A stretch of 64,000 nucleotides of DNA from Branchiibius hedensis (GCF_900108585.1 NZ_UESZ01000001.1:3348001-3412000), one strand, 5' to 3'. Shown: positions 25,769-33,942, counted from the stretch's first letter. A program made the numbers and translations. Notes: generated from the letters alone by a model not told the origin.

Positions 25769-26439
25769 CCTTCTCCTTGGCGGCCCGCTGTCCGCAGACC
25801 GGTCGTTTCGGCATCATCGTGTCCTCGTCCAGTCCGGCCGTCGCGGCTCGGTGCGCGCACGTGCGAGCCGGCGTGGGGGCGGCGGCCAGTCAGAACATCA
25901 CCGACCCTTCACTCGGGACGGCGTTGTTGGACGCGGTGGCCGCTGGTCGCTCCGCGCAGGAGGCACTCGATCTGGTGGTCGACGCCGGCCCGTTCAGCGA
26001 GTACCGCCAGCTGACGGTGGTCGACGGCCAGGGCGGTGCGGCCGCGCATTCGGGGTCGCGCACCCTCGGGGTGCATGCCAGTGCGGTCGGTGACGCAGCG
26101 GTGGCCGCCGGCAACCTGTTGGCCGACGACGGCGTACCGGCGGCGATGCTGGCGGCGTTCGAGCGGGCGGCCGAATTGCCCCTCGGGGACCGTCTGCTCG
26201 CCGCGTTGCGCGCCGGCGCGGACGCGGGTGGTGAGGCCGGTCCGGTGCACTCGGCAGGGATGCTGATCGTGGACCAGGTGTCCTGGCCGGTGACCGATCT
26301 GCGGGTCGACTGGTCGGACTCCCCACTGGCGGATCTGCAGCAGTTGTGGGAGTTGTGGTCGCCGCAGGAGGCGGATTACGTGACCCGCGGACTGGATCCG
26401 AGCACTGCACCGGCGTATGGGGTCCCGGGCGATGAGTGA
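25765..26439 (+). CDS. DUF1028 family protein (Ntn-hydrolase-like)
   Basis: A 224-residue protein matching DUF1028: start T-F-S-L-A-A-R-C-P-Q-T-G-R-F-G, then S-S-S-P-A-V-A-A-R-C, G-A-A-A-S-Q-N and the later H-S-G-S-R-T-L-G. Members have an Ntn-hydrolase-like fold and are often found beside Rid proteins and M20 peptidases in catabolic operons, but no activity is firmly known to me. Its GTG overlaps the Rid stop (GTGA) and its end overlaps the M20 gene by 8 bp, so the three are translated together. Confidence 0.85.
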   Translation: MTFSLAARCPQTGRFGIIVSSSSPAVAARCAHVRAGVGAAASQNITDPSLGTALLDAVAAGRSAQEALDLVVDAGPFSEYRQLTVVDGQGGAAAHSGSRTLGVHASAVGDAAVAAGNLLADDGVPAAMLAAFERAAELPLGDRLLAALRAGADAGGEAGPVHSAGMLIVDQVSWPVTDLRVDWSDSPLADLQQLWELWSPQEADYVTRGLDPSTAPAYGVPGDE

Positions 26440-27571
26440 TCTGAAAAAGATTGCCTACGAGACGGTTTCGGCTGATCGGGCCGACCTGGTCACGTTGTCG
26501 GAGGAGTTGCACGCCGCACCGGAGACCGCGTGGCAGGAGCACCGCTCGAGTGTGGCCGTTGCGGCCGCTCTGGGACCGCCGTTCACGGTGACCCAGCCCT
26601 ACCTCGGGCTGGAGACCGCCTTCCTCGCCGTGGCCGGCTCCGGCTCGCGCCGGGTCGGGATCATGGCGGAGTACGACGCGCTGCCGGGTCTGGGACACGC
26701 GTGCGGGCACAATCTGATCTCGGCGATCGCCGTGGGTGCCGGTCGCGCCCTGGCGGCTGTCGCTGCCGAGTTGGACCTCACGGTCGAGATCTACGGAACC
26801 CCTGCGGAAGAAGGGGGTGGCGGCAAGATCGAACTGCTCGAGCATGGTGCCTTCGCCGGTCTGGACCTGGCGATGATGGCGCACCCGGCGCCGGTCGACG
26901 TCGCCGAAGCACGACCGTTCGCGGTCTCCCATTCGCACATCACCTACACCGGCAAGGCGGCGCACGCCGCGGCGTACCCCGAGCAGGGCGTCAACGCAGC
27001 GGACGCGTTCACGATCGCTCAGCTGGCGATTGCGCTACTACGCCAACAGCTGCCGAACTCGGTGCGGGTTCACGGGATTGTCACCAAGGGCGGCGACGCA
27101 CCCAACGTGATCCCGGATCGCACGGAGGGTCGGTGGTACGTTCGGGCCGAGACGCTGGCCGAACTCACCGTCATCGAAGAGCGCGTTCGGCGCTGCTTCG
27201 AAGCGGGCGCTCTGGCTACCGGGTGCACGTTGACCATCGAGCCGGAGTCGGCGCCGTACAGCGAATTCCACACGGCCCAGGACGTTCTCGCCCTCTACAA
27301 GGCGAATGCCCTCGCGCTGGGTCGCTCGTTCGCGGACGCCGACCTGGGCGGCCGGATGAACCGCGCCTCGACGGATATGGGCAACGTGTCGCTGACCGTG
27401 CCCGCGATCCACCCCTACATCGGAGTCGGCAGCCTGCCAGCGGTCAACCACCAGAAGGAATTCGCTGACCACTGCATCGGACCGGTCGCCGAGCAGGCGC
27501 TCTTCGATGGAGCAGTTGCCCTGGCGTGGACCGCCATCGACCAATTCTCAGCAACCAAGGATCTCTCGTGA
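26432..27571 (+). CDS. M20 family metal-dependent amidohydrolase (AbgB-like)
   Basis: A 379-residue M20 peptidase. The metal site is visible: Glu80 in M-A-E-Y-D-A-L, Cys91 and His93 in G-H-A-C-G-H-N, the catalytic Glu126-Glu127 in G-T-P-A-E-E-G-G, and the later His in M-A-H-P-A-P. The Cys ligand is as in IAA-amino-acid hydrolases and p-aminobenzoyl-glutamate hydrolase. It hydrolyses an N-acyl amino acid or N-acyl amine. In this operon it may release the amine that the next enzyme oxidises. GTGA overlap with the amine dehydrogenase gene. Confidence 0.87.
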   Translation: MSDLKKIAYETVSADRADLVTLSEELHAAPETAWQEHRSSVAVAAALGPPFTVTQPYLGLETAFLAVAGSGSRRVGIMAEYDALPGLGHACGHNLISAIAVGAGRALAAVAAELDLTVEIYGTPAEEGGGGKIELLEHGAFAGLDLAMMAHPAPVDVAEARPFAVSHSHITYTGKAAHAAAYPEQGVNAADAFTIAQLAIALLRQQLPNSVRVHGIVTKGGDAPNVIPDRTEGRWYVRAETLAELTVIEERVRRCFEAGALATGCTLTIEPESAPYSEFHTAQDVLALYKANALALGRSFADADLGGRMNRASTDMGNVSLTVPAIHPYIGVGSLPAVNHQKEFADHCIGPVAEQALFDGAVALAWTAIDQFSATKDLS

Positions 27572-29679
27572 CCGATCAAGCCAGCCCCTCGCCGTACGAC
27601 ATTCTCTTCGAGCCGGTGCAGATCGGCCCTCGCACGACCAAGAACCGCTTCTACCAGGTGCCGCACTGCAACGGGATGGGCTACCGCGACCCCAGCGCGC
27701 AGGCGGCGATGCGCCGCGTCAAGGCCGAGGGCGGATGGGGCGTGGTGTGCACCGAGCAGGTCGAGATCCACGCGACCTCGGACATCGCGCCGTTCATCGA
27801 GTTGCGGATCTGGGACGACCAGGACCTGCCGGTGCTGGCCCGGATCGCCGACGCGATTCATGAAGGCGGCGCCCTTGCCGGGATCGAGTTGGCGCATAAC
27901 GGGATGAACGCCCCGAACCTCTACAGCCGCGAAACTCCCCTGGGCCCAGCGCATTTGCCGGTTGCACCGGACACGATCGCCCCGGTGCAGGCGCGAGCCA
28001 TGACCAAAGCGGACATCGCCGACCTGCGCAGGTGGCACCGCACCGCCGTACGCAAATCGGTGGAACTCGGCTACGACGTGATCTACGTGTACGCCGCGCA
28101 CGGGTACAGCGGGCTGCACCACTTCTTGTCGCCGCGCTACAACCAGCGCACCGACGAATACGGCGGCTCGGTGCAGAACCGGATGCGCCTGCTGCGGGAG
28201 ATCCTCGAGGACACCCAGGAAGAGGTCGCCGGTCGCGCAGCCGTTGCCTGTCGCATCGCGGTCGACGGTGAGTTCGGCGTCGGCGGGGTGGGCCGCGAGG
28301 ACATCTCGGCCGTGTTGGAGACCGTGGGCGAGGTGCCCGATCTGTGGGACTTCGCGATGGGTTCCTGGGAGGAGTGCTCGCTCACGTCGCGGTTCGGGGC
28401 GGAGGGCAGTCAGGAGCAGTACGTCGCGGGACTGAAGTCGCTGACCAGCAAGCCGGTTGTCGGAGTGGGCCGCTTCACCTCGCCGGACGAGATGGTGCGG
28501 CAGGTGCGCAAGGGCATCCTCGACCTGATCGGTGCAGCGCGGCCATCGATCGCAGATCCGTTCCTGCCCAACAAGATTCGTGCTGGTCGACTGGACAAGA
28601 TCCGTGAGTGCATCGGCTGCAACGTGTGCGTCACCGGCGACCAGACCATGTCGGTCATCCGCTGCACGCAGAACCCGAGCATGGGTGAGGAGTTCCGGCG
28701 CGGCTGGCACCCGGAGAAGATCCGGGTCCGCGAATCCAAGTCCAAGGTGCTCGTCGTGGGCGCCGGCCCGGCGGGGTTGGAAGCGGCCCGGGCACTCGGC
28801 GTACGCGAATATGAGGTGACGCTCGTCGAGGGCTCACGCAACCTCGGCGGCCGGGTGACCGACGAGTCGAAACTGCCCGGGCTGAGTGCCTGGGGCCGGG
28901 TGCGGGACTACCGCGAGCTGGCCCTGGAAGATCTGTCGAACGTCGAGGTCTACCGCGAAAGCCCCATGACCGCAGGCGATATCGAGGACTTCGGGTTCGA
29001 GAACGTCATCGTCGCGACCGGTTCGGAATGGCGCCGCGACGGGGTCGGGCGCTGGCACACGACGCCGGTGCCGGTCTCGCAGGGCGCGTCGGTGCTGACG
29101 CCGAACGACCTGTTCACCGGTGCGCGCCCGGCGGGCAAGAAGGTCGTGGTGTGGGACGACGATTACTACTACCTCGGTGGCGTGGTCGCGGAGTTGCTGG
29201 CCGGCGAGGGGTACGACGTGTCGATCGTGACGACGACCTCGCAGGTCTCGCCGTGGACGCAGCACACGTTCGAGGTGGGCAAGATCCAGGCGCGACTGAT
29301 CGAGAAGGGCGTCCACCGGGTGATCGACACCGCGCTGGTGTCCGTCGAGGCCGACTCGGTGCAGGTGGCCGACGTCTACACCGGCGGGCTGCGGTCTTTG
29401 GAGGCTGACTCCGTCGTCATGGTGACGGCACGGTTGCCCCGTGAGGAGTTGCTGAACGAGTTGTTGCCGATGGCTGCTGACGGACGCCTGGCCACGGTGC
29501 GTGGGGTTGGTGACTGCTGGGCGCCGGGCACGATCGCTGCCGCGGTGTGGTCGGGGCGCAAGGCCGCTGAGGAGTTCGACGCCCCGGCGTTGCCCAACGA
29601 TGCGGTGCAGTTCCGTCGCGAGGTCACGCAGCTGGCGCCGGCATGGGAGTTCGATCGGTCCCTGGCCTACGAGCAGTAG
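27568..29679 (+). CDS. histamine dehydrogenase-like FMN / 4Fe-4S amine dehydrogenase
   Basis: A 703-residue member of the trimethylamine dehydrogenase (TMADH) family: N-terminal old-yellow-enzyme barrel, then two nucleotide-binding domains (G-A-G-P-A-G-L-E-A-A). Cys34 in Y-Q-V-P-H-C matches the cysteine that binds FMN covalently. Cys348, Cys351, Cys354 and the Cys in I-R-C-T-Q-N ligate the 4Fe-4S cluster. Active-site Tyr175 and His178 are kept (Y-A-A-H-G-Y). The three aromatic-bowl positions of TMADH (Tyr60, Trp264, Trp355) read Gln64, Trp267 and Asp358, the set reported for histamine dehydrogenase of Nocardioides simplex (Gln65, Trp267, Asp358). It should deaminate a primary amine to an aldehyde, with electrons leaving through the cluster. 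Start GTG 27568 overlaps the M20 stop. Confidence 0.82.
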   Translation: MTDQASPSPYDILFEPVQIGPRTTKNRFYQVPHCNGMGYRDPSAQAAMRRVKAEGGWGVVCTEQVEIHATSDIAPFIELRIWDDQDLPVLARIADAIHEGGALAGIELAHNGMNAPNLYSRETPLGPAHLPVAPDTIAPVQARAMTKADIADLRRWHRTAVRKSVELGYDVIYVYAAHGYSGLHHFLSPRYNQRTDEYGGSVQNRMRLLREILEDTQEEVAGRAAVACRIAVDGEFGVGGVGREDISAVLETVGEVPDLWDFAMGSWEECSLTSRFGAEGSQEQYVAGLKSLTSKPVVGVGRFTSPDEMVRQVRKGILDLIGAARPSIADPFLPNKIRAGRLDKIRECIGCNVCVTGDQTMSVIRCTQNPSMGEEFRRGWHPEKIRVRESKSKVLVVGAGPAGLEAARALGVREYEVTLVEGSRNLGGRVTDESKLPGLSAWGRVRDYRELALEDLSNVEVYRESPMTAGDIEDFGFENVIVATGSEWRRDGVGRWHTTPVPVSQGASVLTPNDLFTGARPAGKKVVVWDDDYYYLGGVVAELLAGEGYDVSIVTTTSQVSPWTQHTFEVGKIQARLIEKGVHRVIDTALVSVEADSVQVADVYTGGLRSLEADSVVMVTARLPREELLNELLPMAADGRLATVRGVGDCWAPGTIAAAVWSGRKAAEEFDAPALPNDAVQFRREVTQLAPAWEFDRSLAYEQ

Positions 29680-29695
29680 GACAGCACCAGCACAG

Positions 29696-29730
29696 AGCCC
29701 CCACGGTCCGTCTGGACCGTGGGGGCTTTT
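29696..29730 (+). terminator. strong intrinsic terminator of the catabolic operon
   Basis: A perfect 14-bp stem, AGCCCCCACGGTCC (29696-29709) with GGACCGTGGGGGCT (29714-29727), a 4-nt loop and a short T run (29727-29730). It follows the amine dehydrogenase stop by 16 nt and precedes the convergent monooxygenase stop, so it may work in both directions. Confidence 0.85.
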
Positions 29731-29744
29731 GTGGTTGGGGCTTG

Positions 29745-31007
29745 TCAGTCGGAGTAGGCCAGGTAGCCGCGCTGGGTCTGGATGTGGTCGGCGACGTACT
29801 TCGCGTCGTGCCAGACACCCCAGATGAAACTGGAGCCGCGGCGGGACAGCCAGGGCAGGCCCAGGAAGTAGACGCCGGGCTCCGCGCTGACGCCGCGACG
29901 CTGCACCGGGCGACCGTTCTCATCGAAGGCGTCGACCTTCAGCCAGTCGTAGTCCTGGGTGAAACCGGTGGCCCAGACGATGGTGGTGATCCCGGCGTCG
30001 GCGAGGTCGAGTTCGTTCAGCGGATCGGTGACACACGCCGGGTCGGCGCCGATGATCCGCGCGTCGGGTTCTTCGGGCAGGTCCAGGCCGTTGCGCTCGA
30101 CGTACGCGTCGGCAGCATCGAGCAGGGCGAGGTAGTTCTCGTCGCCCAAGGCGATGTTCGTGGCCAGGTCGTCCGCGAAGCTCAGCGCGCCGTCCTGGTA
30201 GGACTCGGTGCGCCCGACCAGCGTGATGCCCGCTTCGGCGAGACGACGGAAGTCGACGGTGTGACCGCCGCCCGCGCCACTGACCGCGATCGTGACGTGC
30301 TCGGCACCCTGTGGCGGGGTCTCTGCGTCCCACAGGCCGAGAACGCCCAGCCACCAGACGAAGTCGCGGCCGCGGTAGGACCGCGGCGGCCGGTCGTGCG
30401 GGCCGACGGACAGATAGACCTCGCGGCCCGCGGCGTTGATCTCTTCCGCGATCTGCACCCCCGACGAACCGGCGCCGACGACCAGGACGTTGCCCGGTGC
30501 GAGCTGCTTCGGATTGAAGTACGCCGAGGAGTGGATCTGGGTGATGGCCTCGGTCTGCGGCACGATCGGCGGGAAGACCGGGGTCTGGAACGGCCCGGTG
30601 GCCACCACGACGTACTGAGCAGTGAAGGCACCCTCGGAGGTCTCGATGCGGAAACCGGCGCTGCCGTCGAGGCGCTGCACGCTGGTGACGTTGACCCCGG
30701 TCCGGATGGGCGCATCGATCATCGCGGCGTACTTCTCGAAGTACTGCGCGACTTGCTCTTTCGCGGCGAAACCGTCGGGGTCGACGTCGTCGAACTCCAG
30801 GCCGGGGAAACGGTCGTGCCAGGCCGGCCCGTTGGCGACCAACGAGTCCCAGCGCTCGGTGCGCCAGCGCTCGGCGATGCGATCCCGTTCGAGGACGACG
30901 TAGTCGATGCCGTGGTGGCCGAGGTGCTCACTGGCGGCGACCCCGGCCTGGCCGGCACCGATCACCGCCACCTCGACGTCACGCAGCGGTTCGGGGGATT
31001 CAGACAT
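29745..31007 (-). CDS. flavin-containing monooxygenase-like protein (CzcO-type)
   Basis: A 420-residue flavoprotein with two Rossmann motifs: G-A-G-Q-A-G near residue 15 for FAD and G-A-G-S-S-G near residue 170 for NADPH, plus the W-A-T-G-F-T-Q-D-Y motif near the C-terminus. Such enzymes add oxygen to N, S or carbonyl groups, or to aromatic rings, using NADPH and O2. ATG 31007 has GGAAGAAG upstream; ATG 31031 is an alternative without a ribosome site. It converges on the catabolic operon and is separated by the terminator, so it has its own promoter, yet could process a product such as an imidazole acetate (speculative). Confidence 0.82.
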   Translation of the reverse strand: MSESPEPLRDVEVAVIGAGQAGVAASEHLGHHGIDYVVLERDRIAERWRTERWDSLVANGPAWHDRFPGLEFDDVDPDGFAAKEQVAQYFEKYAAMIDAPIRTGVNVTSVQRLDGSAGFRIETSEGAFTAQYVVVATGPFQTPVFPPIVPQTEAITQIHSSAYFNPKQLAPGNVLVVGAGSSGVQIAEEINAAGREVYLSVGPHDRPPRSYRGRDFVWWLGVLGLWDAETPPQGAEHVTIAVSGAGGGHTVDFRRLAEAGITLVGRTESYQDGALSFADDLATNIALGDENYLALLDAADAYVERNGLDLPEEPDARIIGADPACVTDPLNELDLADAGITTIVWATGFTQDYDWLKVDAFDENGRPVQRRGVSAEPGVYFLGLPWLSRRGSSFIWGVWHDAKYVADHIQTQRGYLAYSD

Positions 31008-31166
31008 GGCTGGACTTCTTCCGGTCGTCATCTGTGCTGCGCGACGCTGCGCCGACTCGATGGTGGAGGACGTTGAGAAGAGTCTTGACGAGATGCCTAG
31101 CGCCTGTCCAACAGATGTTATTGGCCTTCTACTTCAAAGAAATTGATGATCCGGGCCGGTGCAGGT

Positions 31167-32687
31167 TCAGTCCACGATGAGGGCGGTCGCCGCGAGCGCA
31201 CGCTGCGCCGCGGTGGGCGGGGTGGAGCGCAACCCCCGTGGTCGCTCCACCGGACCAACCCAGGCGATAACGTCGGCTGTCCAGCCGAGGTAGGGGATCT
31301 CGTGGCGGTCGATCGGTCCACCGTTGATCGACCACCCCGAGCGAGTCAGCAAGGTGGCGACAGCGGCGTTGGTCTCCTGCCCGATCGGGTGACCGGCGGC
31401 AATGTGCACGAGGCTGGCGGCGGCTGCGTTCTGCTCGAATCGCGCGCCCGTATCACCGTCACGACCGGTCGTCAGAAGCGAGTCTGCGAGCAGTTCCCAC
31501 AGGTAGTCTGGATGGCCGTCGATCGCCCGGCCTCGCGGCGTACGCACCAGGTTGCCCTTGAACTTTCGCAGCAGACCCAGTTCCATCACGTGCTCACGCA
31601 GTCGGGCGACGGGCGCGGTGAGATCCTCCCGGTTGGTTTTGCCGATCCACCACTGGTCCACGCCCAACTCGCGCGCGATCTGCTCCACCACCGCGGGGCG
31701 CATCCAGCCAGCGGAGGTCAACGGGATGCCGTCCTCGCCGGCGAGGGTGAGGAAGAGCTGCCACGGGCGTACGGCGTCCCGCACCTGCTCGTCGGACACC
31801 TCGCGCACGGTCGGGTCCAGTGCGAGGACGAGGAGCCCGGTGAAGGAGTCGACGTCACCTGAGTCGAGGCGGTCAATGAGGTCATCGAGTGCGGGATGAA
31901 GCTCGGGTGCGCCGAGCGCGGCAAGGGGATGGGCGCCGATGAGGTTGATCGCCTGGTTGGCTTCGTCGACGTCGAAGGTCAGTGGATCCCATTGCGGCGG
32001 AACCCAATTCACCAGTTCCTCCCGCCAGCTGCGCCTGGTGGGATCGGTGCGCAGCAGTTCCAGGATCTCTTCGTGCCCGCCGACACCACCGCAGTCTTCA
32101 AGCGGGCAGGCGTTCTTGCCGGCGAGGCATCGCGCGCGTGGGTCGTCTTCGGTTGCGGTGCGGACGTTTTCGACGGTGATGGTGTGCTGCCAACTGTCGC
32201 CGAAGTCGTACGTGTAAAACAGGCGGTCCTTCGGTGAACGCAGGATTTGGTCGACCCGCAGGTCAGCCTCTTCGCCGACTCCGGGGTCGTCGCCGAACTC
32301 GTCGTCGTCCAGGTCGTTGGTCAGGTGCGGGCCCCGCCAGATCTGCTTCTTCGGGCCGAGCCAGAAGCGGTGCAGGTGAGAGTCGGTCCAGCCCATCGCG
32401 GCCTGCAGGACGTCGTGGAGGTCGGCCATCGTGAGATCGCCGCGGACCTCCAGTCGCCGCCAGATCGCCGGCTTAGCGCCGTCGAGTTGCACCTTGAGGC
32501 GGATCAGCAAGGGCTCGGCGGGTGGGTCGGGGAACACGGCGGCGGCAGGTTGGGGCCCGGTCTGAAAAGTCTGATTCAGACCACCGTTCAGCATCCACTG
32601 CGCCAACTGCGCCGGCGACATGCCGGAGCGTTCGAGCAGTTGCTGCAGGAGGGCTTCGGTTCGCGGATCGGCTGGTTTGCGTGGCAT
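31167..32687 (-). CDS. plasmid pRiA4b ORF-3-like domain protein
   Basis: A 506-residue protein. Residues about 60-220 carry the pRiA4b ORF-3 domain: L-K-V-Q-L-D-G-A-K-P-A-I-W-R-R-L-E-V, A-M-G-W-T-D-S-H-L-H-R-F, Y-D-F-G-D-S-W-Q-H and C-P-L-E-D-C-G-G-V-G-G. This domain is common on plasmids and integrated elements and its function is not known. The C-terminal 280 residues are a separate helical region I do not recognise. ATG at 32687. It marks the left edge of a stretch with toxin-antitoxin and restriction remnants. Confidence 0.8.
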   Translation of the reverse strand: MPRKPADPRTEALLQQLLERSGMSPAQLAQWMLNGGLNQTFQTGPQPAAAVFPDPPAEPLLIRLKVQLDGAKPAIWRRLEVRGDLTMADLHDVLQAAMGWTDSHLHRFWLGPKKQIWRGPHLTNDLDDDEFGDDPGVGEEADLRVDQILRSPKDRLFYTYDFGDSWQHTITVENVRTATEDDPRARCLAGKNACPLEDCGGVGGHEEILELLRTDPTRRSWREELVNWVPPQWDPLTFDVDEANQAINLIGAHPLAALGAPELHPALDDLIDRLDSGDVDSFTGLLVLALDPTVREVSDEQVRDAVRPWQLFLTLAGEDGIPLTSAGWMRPAVVEQIARELGVDQWWIGKTNREDLTAPVARLREHVMELGLLRKFKGNLVRTPRGRAIDGHPDYLWELLADSLLTTGRDGDTGARFEQNAAAASLVHIAAGHPIGQETNAAVATLLTRSGWSINGGPIDRHEIPYLGWTADVIAWVGPVERPRGLRSTPPTAAQRALAATALIVD

Positions 32688-32703
32688 GTGGCTATTCTCG
32701 CGG

Positions 32704-32906
32704 TCAGTCTGCGAACGGGTTGATGACCCGCACGCCAGCCACTTCGAACGGTCTGACGTCTCGGGTGGCGATCTGGAAACGGTGTGCGCGCACAGTGGCG
32801 GCGATCAACGCTTCGGAGTCACTGATCGCCAATCCCCGTCGACGACGCTCGCGTCCGGATCCTGCCGCATGAGTTCGGAAACGATGCTGGTATCGAGGAC
32901 GATCAC
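32704..32906 (-). pseudogene. vapC-type PIN toxin with an internal deletion
   Basis: GTG at 32904-32906 overlaps the antitoxin stop (GTGA) as in an intact VapBC pair. The first codons read V-I-V-L-D-T-S-I-V-S-E-L-M-R, the start of a PIN toxin with its first catalytic Asp, but the frame ends after about 33 codons. In another frame the true PIN C-terminus follows: G-L-A-I-S-D-S-E-A-L-I-A-A, A-T-R-D-V-R-P-F and V-I-N-P-F-A-D. A complete toxin is about 130-140 residues; here roughly 70 middle codons with catalytic acidic residues are missing. So the toxin should be inactive. Confidence 0.75.
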
Positions 32907-33142
32907 GAGACGTCGATCGGGTCGCTGGAAGTGGAGCTCCGCGCGATATTGAGATCGAATCCCCCTGCTGCTGCGGCGATCCGGTGTATCCGCGTTCCGA
33001 GGCCGGCATCGGCAATCCCGCTGGCGACGTCGTTGAGAATGGCGCGGACTTCCGCCTCGGTGCTACGCCCGTTGGCGAGCGCCCGCGCTTTCAAAGCTCG
33101 GTGGGTCTCGTCGGGCAGATTCCGGATGGTGATGGCCGCCAT
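32903..33142 (-). CDS. FitA/VapB-like ribbon-helix-helix antitoxin
   Basis: A 79-residue protein beginning M-A-A-I-T-I-R-N-L-P-D-E-T-H-R-A-L-K, the ribbon-helix-helix DNA-binding start of FitA-type antitoxins, followed by G-R-S-T-E-A-E-V-R-A-I-L. The C-terminal part would wrap around the toxin. It normally represses its own operon and neutralises the PIN ribonuclease encoded just downstream; here that toxin is broken, so the antitoxin is an orphan. It appears intact. Confidence 0.82.
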   Translation of the reverse strand: MAAITIRNLPDETHRALKARALANGRSTEAEVRAILNDVASGIADAGLGTRIHRIAAAAGGFDLNIARSSTSSDPIDVS

Positions 33143-33220
33143 GGCGCTCTCGCTTCAGCTGATCTTACTTTCCTCCACGATGTCAAACTTCGACACCTCG
33201 TCGTCCTTGAAGGGGCAGGT

Positions 33221-33373
33221 TCACCAGGTTTCTGCTTCCGAATTCAGATCCTCGGAGCAGATGCGTTGGGCGTCGAGATGGAACTGCGCGAGCCAGGTCT
33301 CGTCGTCGATCGCTTGACCGGAGGCGGGCTGAGTCGCGCCCGTCTCGAGTCTTTGTTCGGGCTCAGAGGGCAC
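33221..33373 (-). CDS. possible small protein downstream of the DUF262 fragment
   Basis: A 50-codon frame from GTG at 33371-33373 to a stop at 33221-33223, overlapping the end of the DUF262 fragment by 11 nt. The residues (including W-L-A-Q-F-H-L-D-A-Q-R-I-C) look protein-like rather than a high-GC shadow. No family recognised. It may be a partner or the remnant of a neighbour of the restriction gene. The rest of the gap up to the antitoxin (33143-33220) shows nothing clear. Confidence 0.3.
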   Translation of the reverse strand: MPSEPEQRLETGATQPASGQAIDDETWLAQFHLDAQRICSEDLNSEAETW

Positions 33374-33842
33374 GGTAAAAGTCCCGGATGGTGCCTGCCA
33401 TCAGCTTGCGACGCTGATCCAGAAACTCGGGATAGCTACCAGCGGTGGCCTCGCGCACGGACAACGGAACGGCGTTCTCCTGCAGATTCCTTGCGAGGTC
33501 CTCAGCGTCGACGATCTCGCCGAGCCTGAGGATGCCGGAAGCCACTTGCTCGTCGACCTCGGCCATATAGATCGACGGTGGCTTGTTGCTGATGCTGATG
33601 TTGATCGAAGTCTCCGTCAGGGCGAAGTTGGCGACCTGGTTGTAGTCGGCGCGGTCGGGGTAGCCGTTCTTCTGTAGGTAGTCTTTCGGCACAATGTGGT
33701 GGATGTCTCCCGACTGCTCGGTCGTGACCAATGAGTCAAGCCAGTGCAGCAGGCGAAGGTGAACTCCCTGCGGCAGTTCGCCGAGAGCCCCGACCTCGCT
33801 GAGGCCGTCGTCGACGCGGTCAGCGATAACCAAGGCGCCCAC
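33363..33842 (-). pseudogene. C-terminal fragment of a DUF262/HNH (GmrSD-like) restriction protein
   Basis: The frame reads D-I-H-H-I-V-P-K-D-Y-L, Y-N-Q-V-A-N-F-A-L-T-E, I-N-I-S-I-S-N-K-P-P and Y-M-A-E-V-D-E. This is the C-terminal HNH-like part of DUF262 proteins, which are related to the GmrSD type IV restriction system. The usual proteins are over 500 residues; here only about 130 recognisable residues remain and no DUF262 N-domain precedes them. The homology fades just at about 33750, where a fragment of another gene begins on the other strand. I read it as debris of a lost defence gene, although the short frame could still be translated. Confidence 0.62.
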
Positions 33843-33942
33843 AACAAGATCGCCGACTACTTCTTCTCCGGCGCCCCGGGCCGACCAGCCTGTGCTCGCT
33901 CTGGCGAAAGCCTTCTACGAACTCGCTGCCGACGCGGCGTGA
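33744..33942 (+). pseudogene. C-terminal fragment of a type I restriction HsdR-like protein, frameshifted
   Basis: Rightward codons give D-L-A-E-A-V-V-D-A-V-S-D-N-Q and A-H-N-K-I-A-D-Y-F-F-S-G, then after a one-base frame change near 33875 the reading continues A-D-Q-P-V-L-A-L-A-K-A-F-Y-E-L-A-A-D-A-A and a stop at 33940-33942. This resembles the extreme C-terminus of HsdR-type restriction subunits. No upstream part exists: the sequence before 33744 belongs to the DUF262 fragment on the other strand. It is therefore a gene scar. The family assignment is moderately sure. Confidence 0.5.

Noticed and set aside
27568-29679. Annotation as trimethylamine or dimethylamine dehydrogenase
   Set aside because: The Trp355 position is Asp and the Tyr60 position is Gln; the Gln alone would allow dimethylamine, but the Asp argues against a methylamine bowl.
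31008-31166. CCAA...TTGG near-palindrome upstream of the monooxygenase gene
   Set aside because: Imperfect and short; may be an operator but there is no partner site or adjacent regulator.
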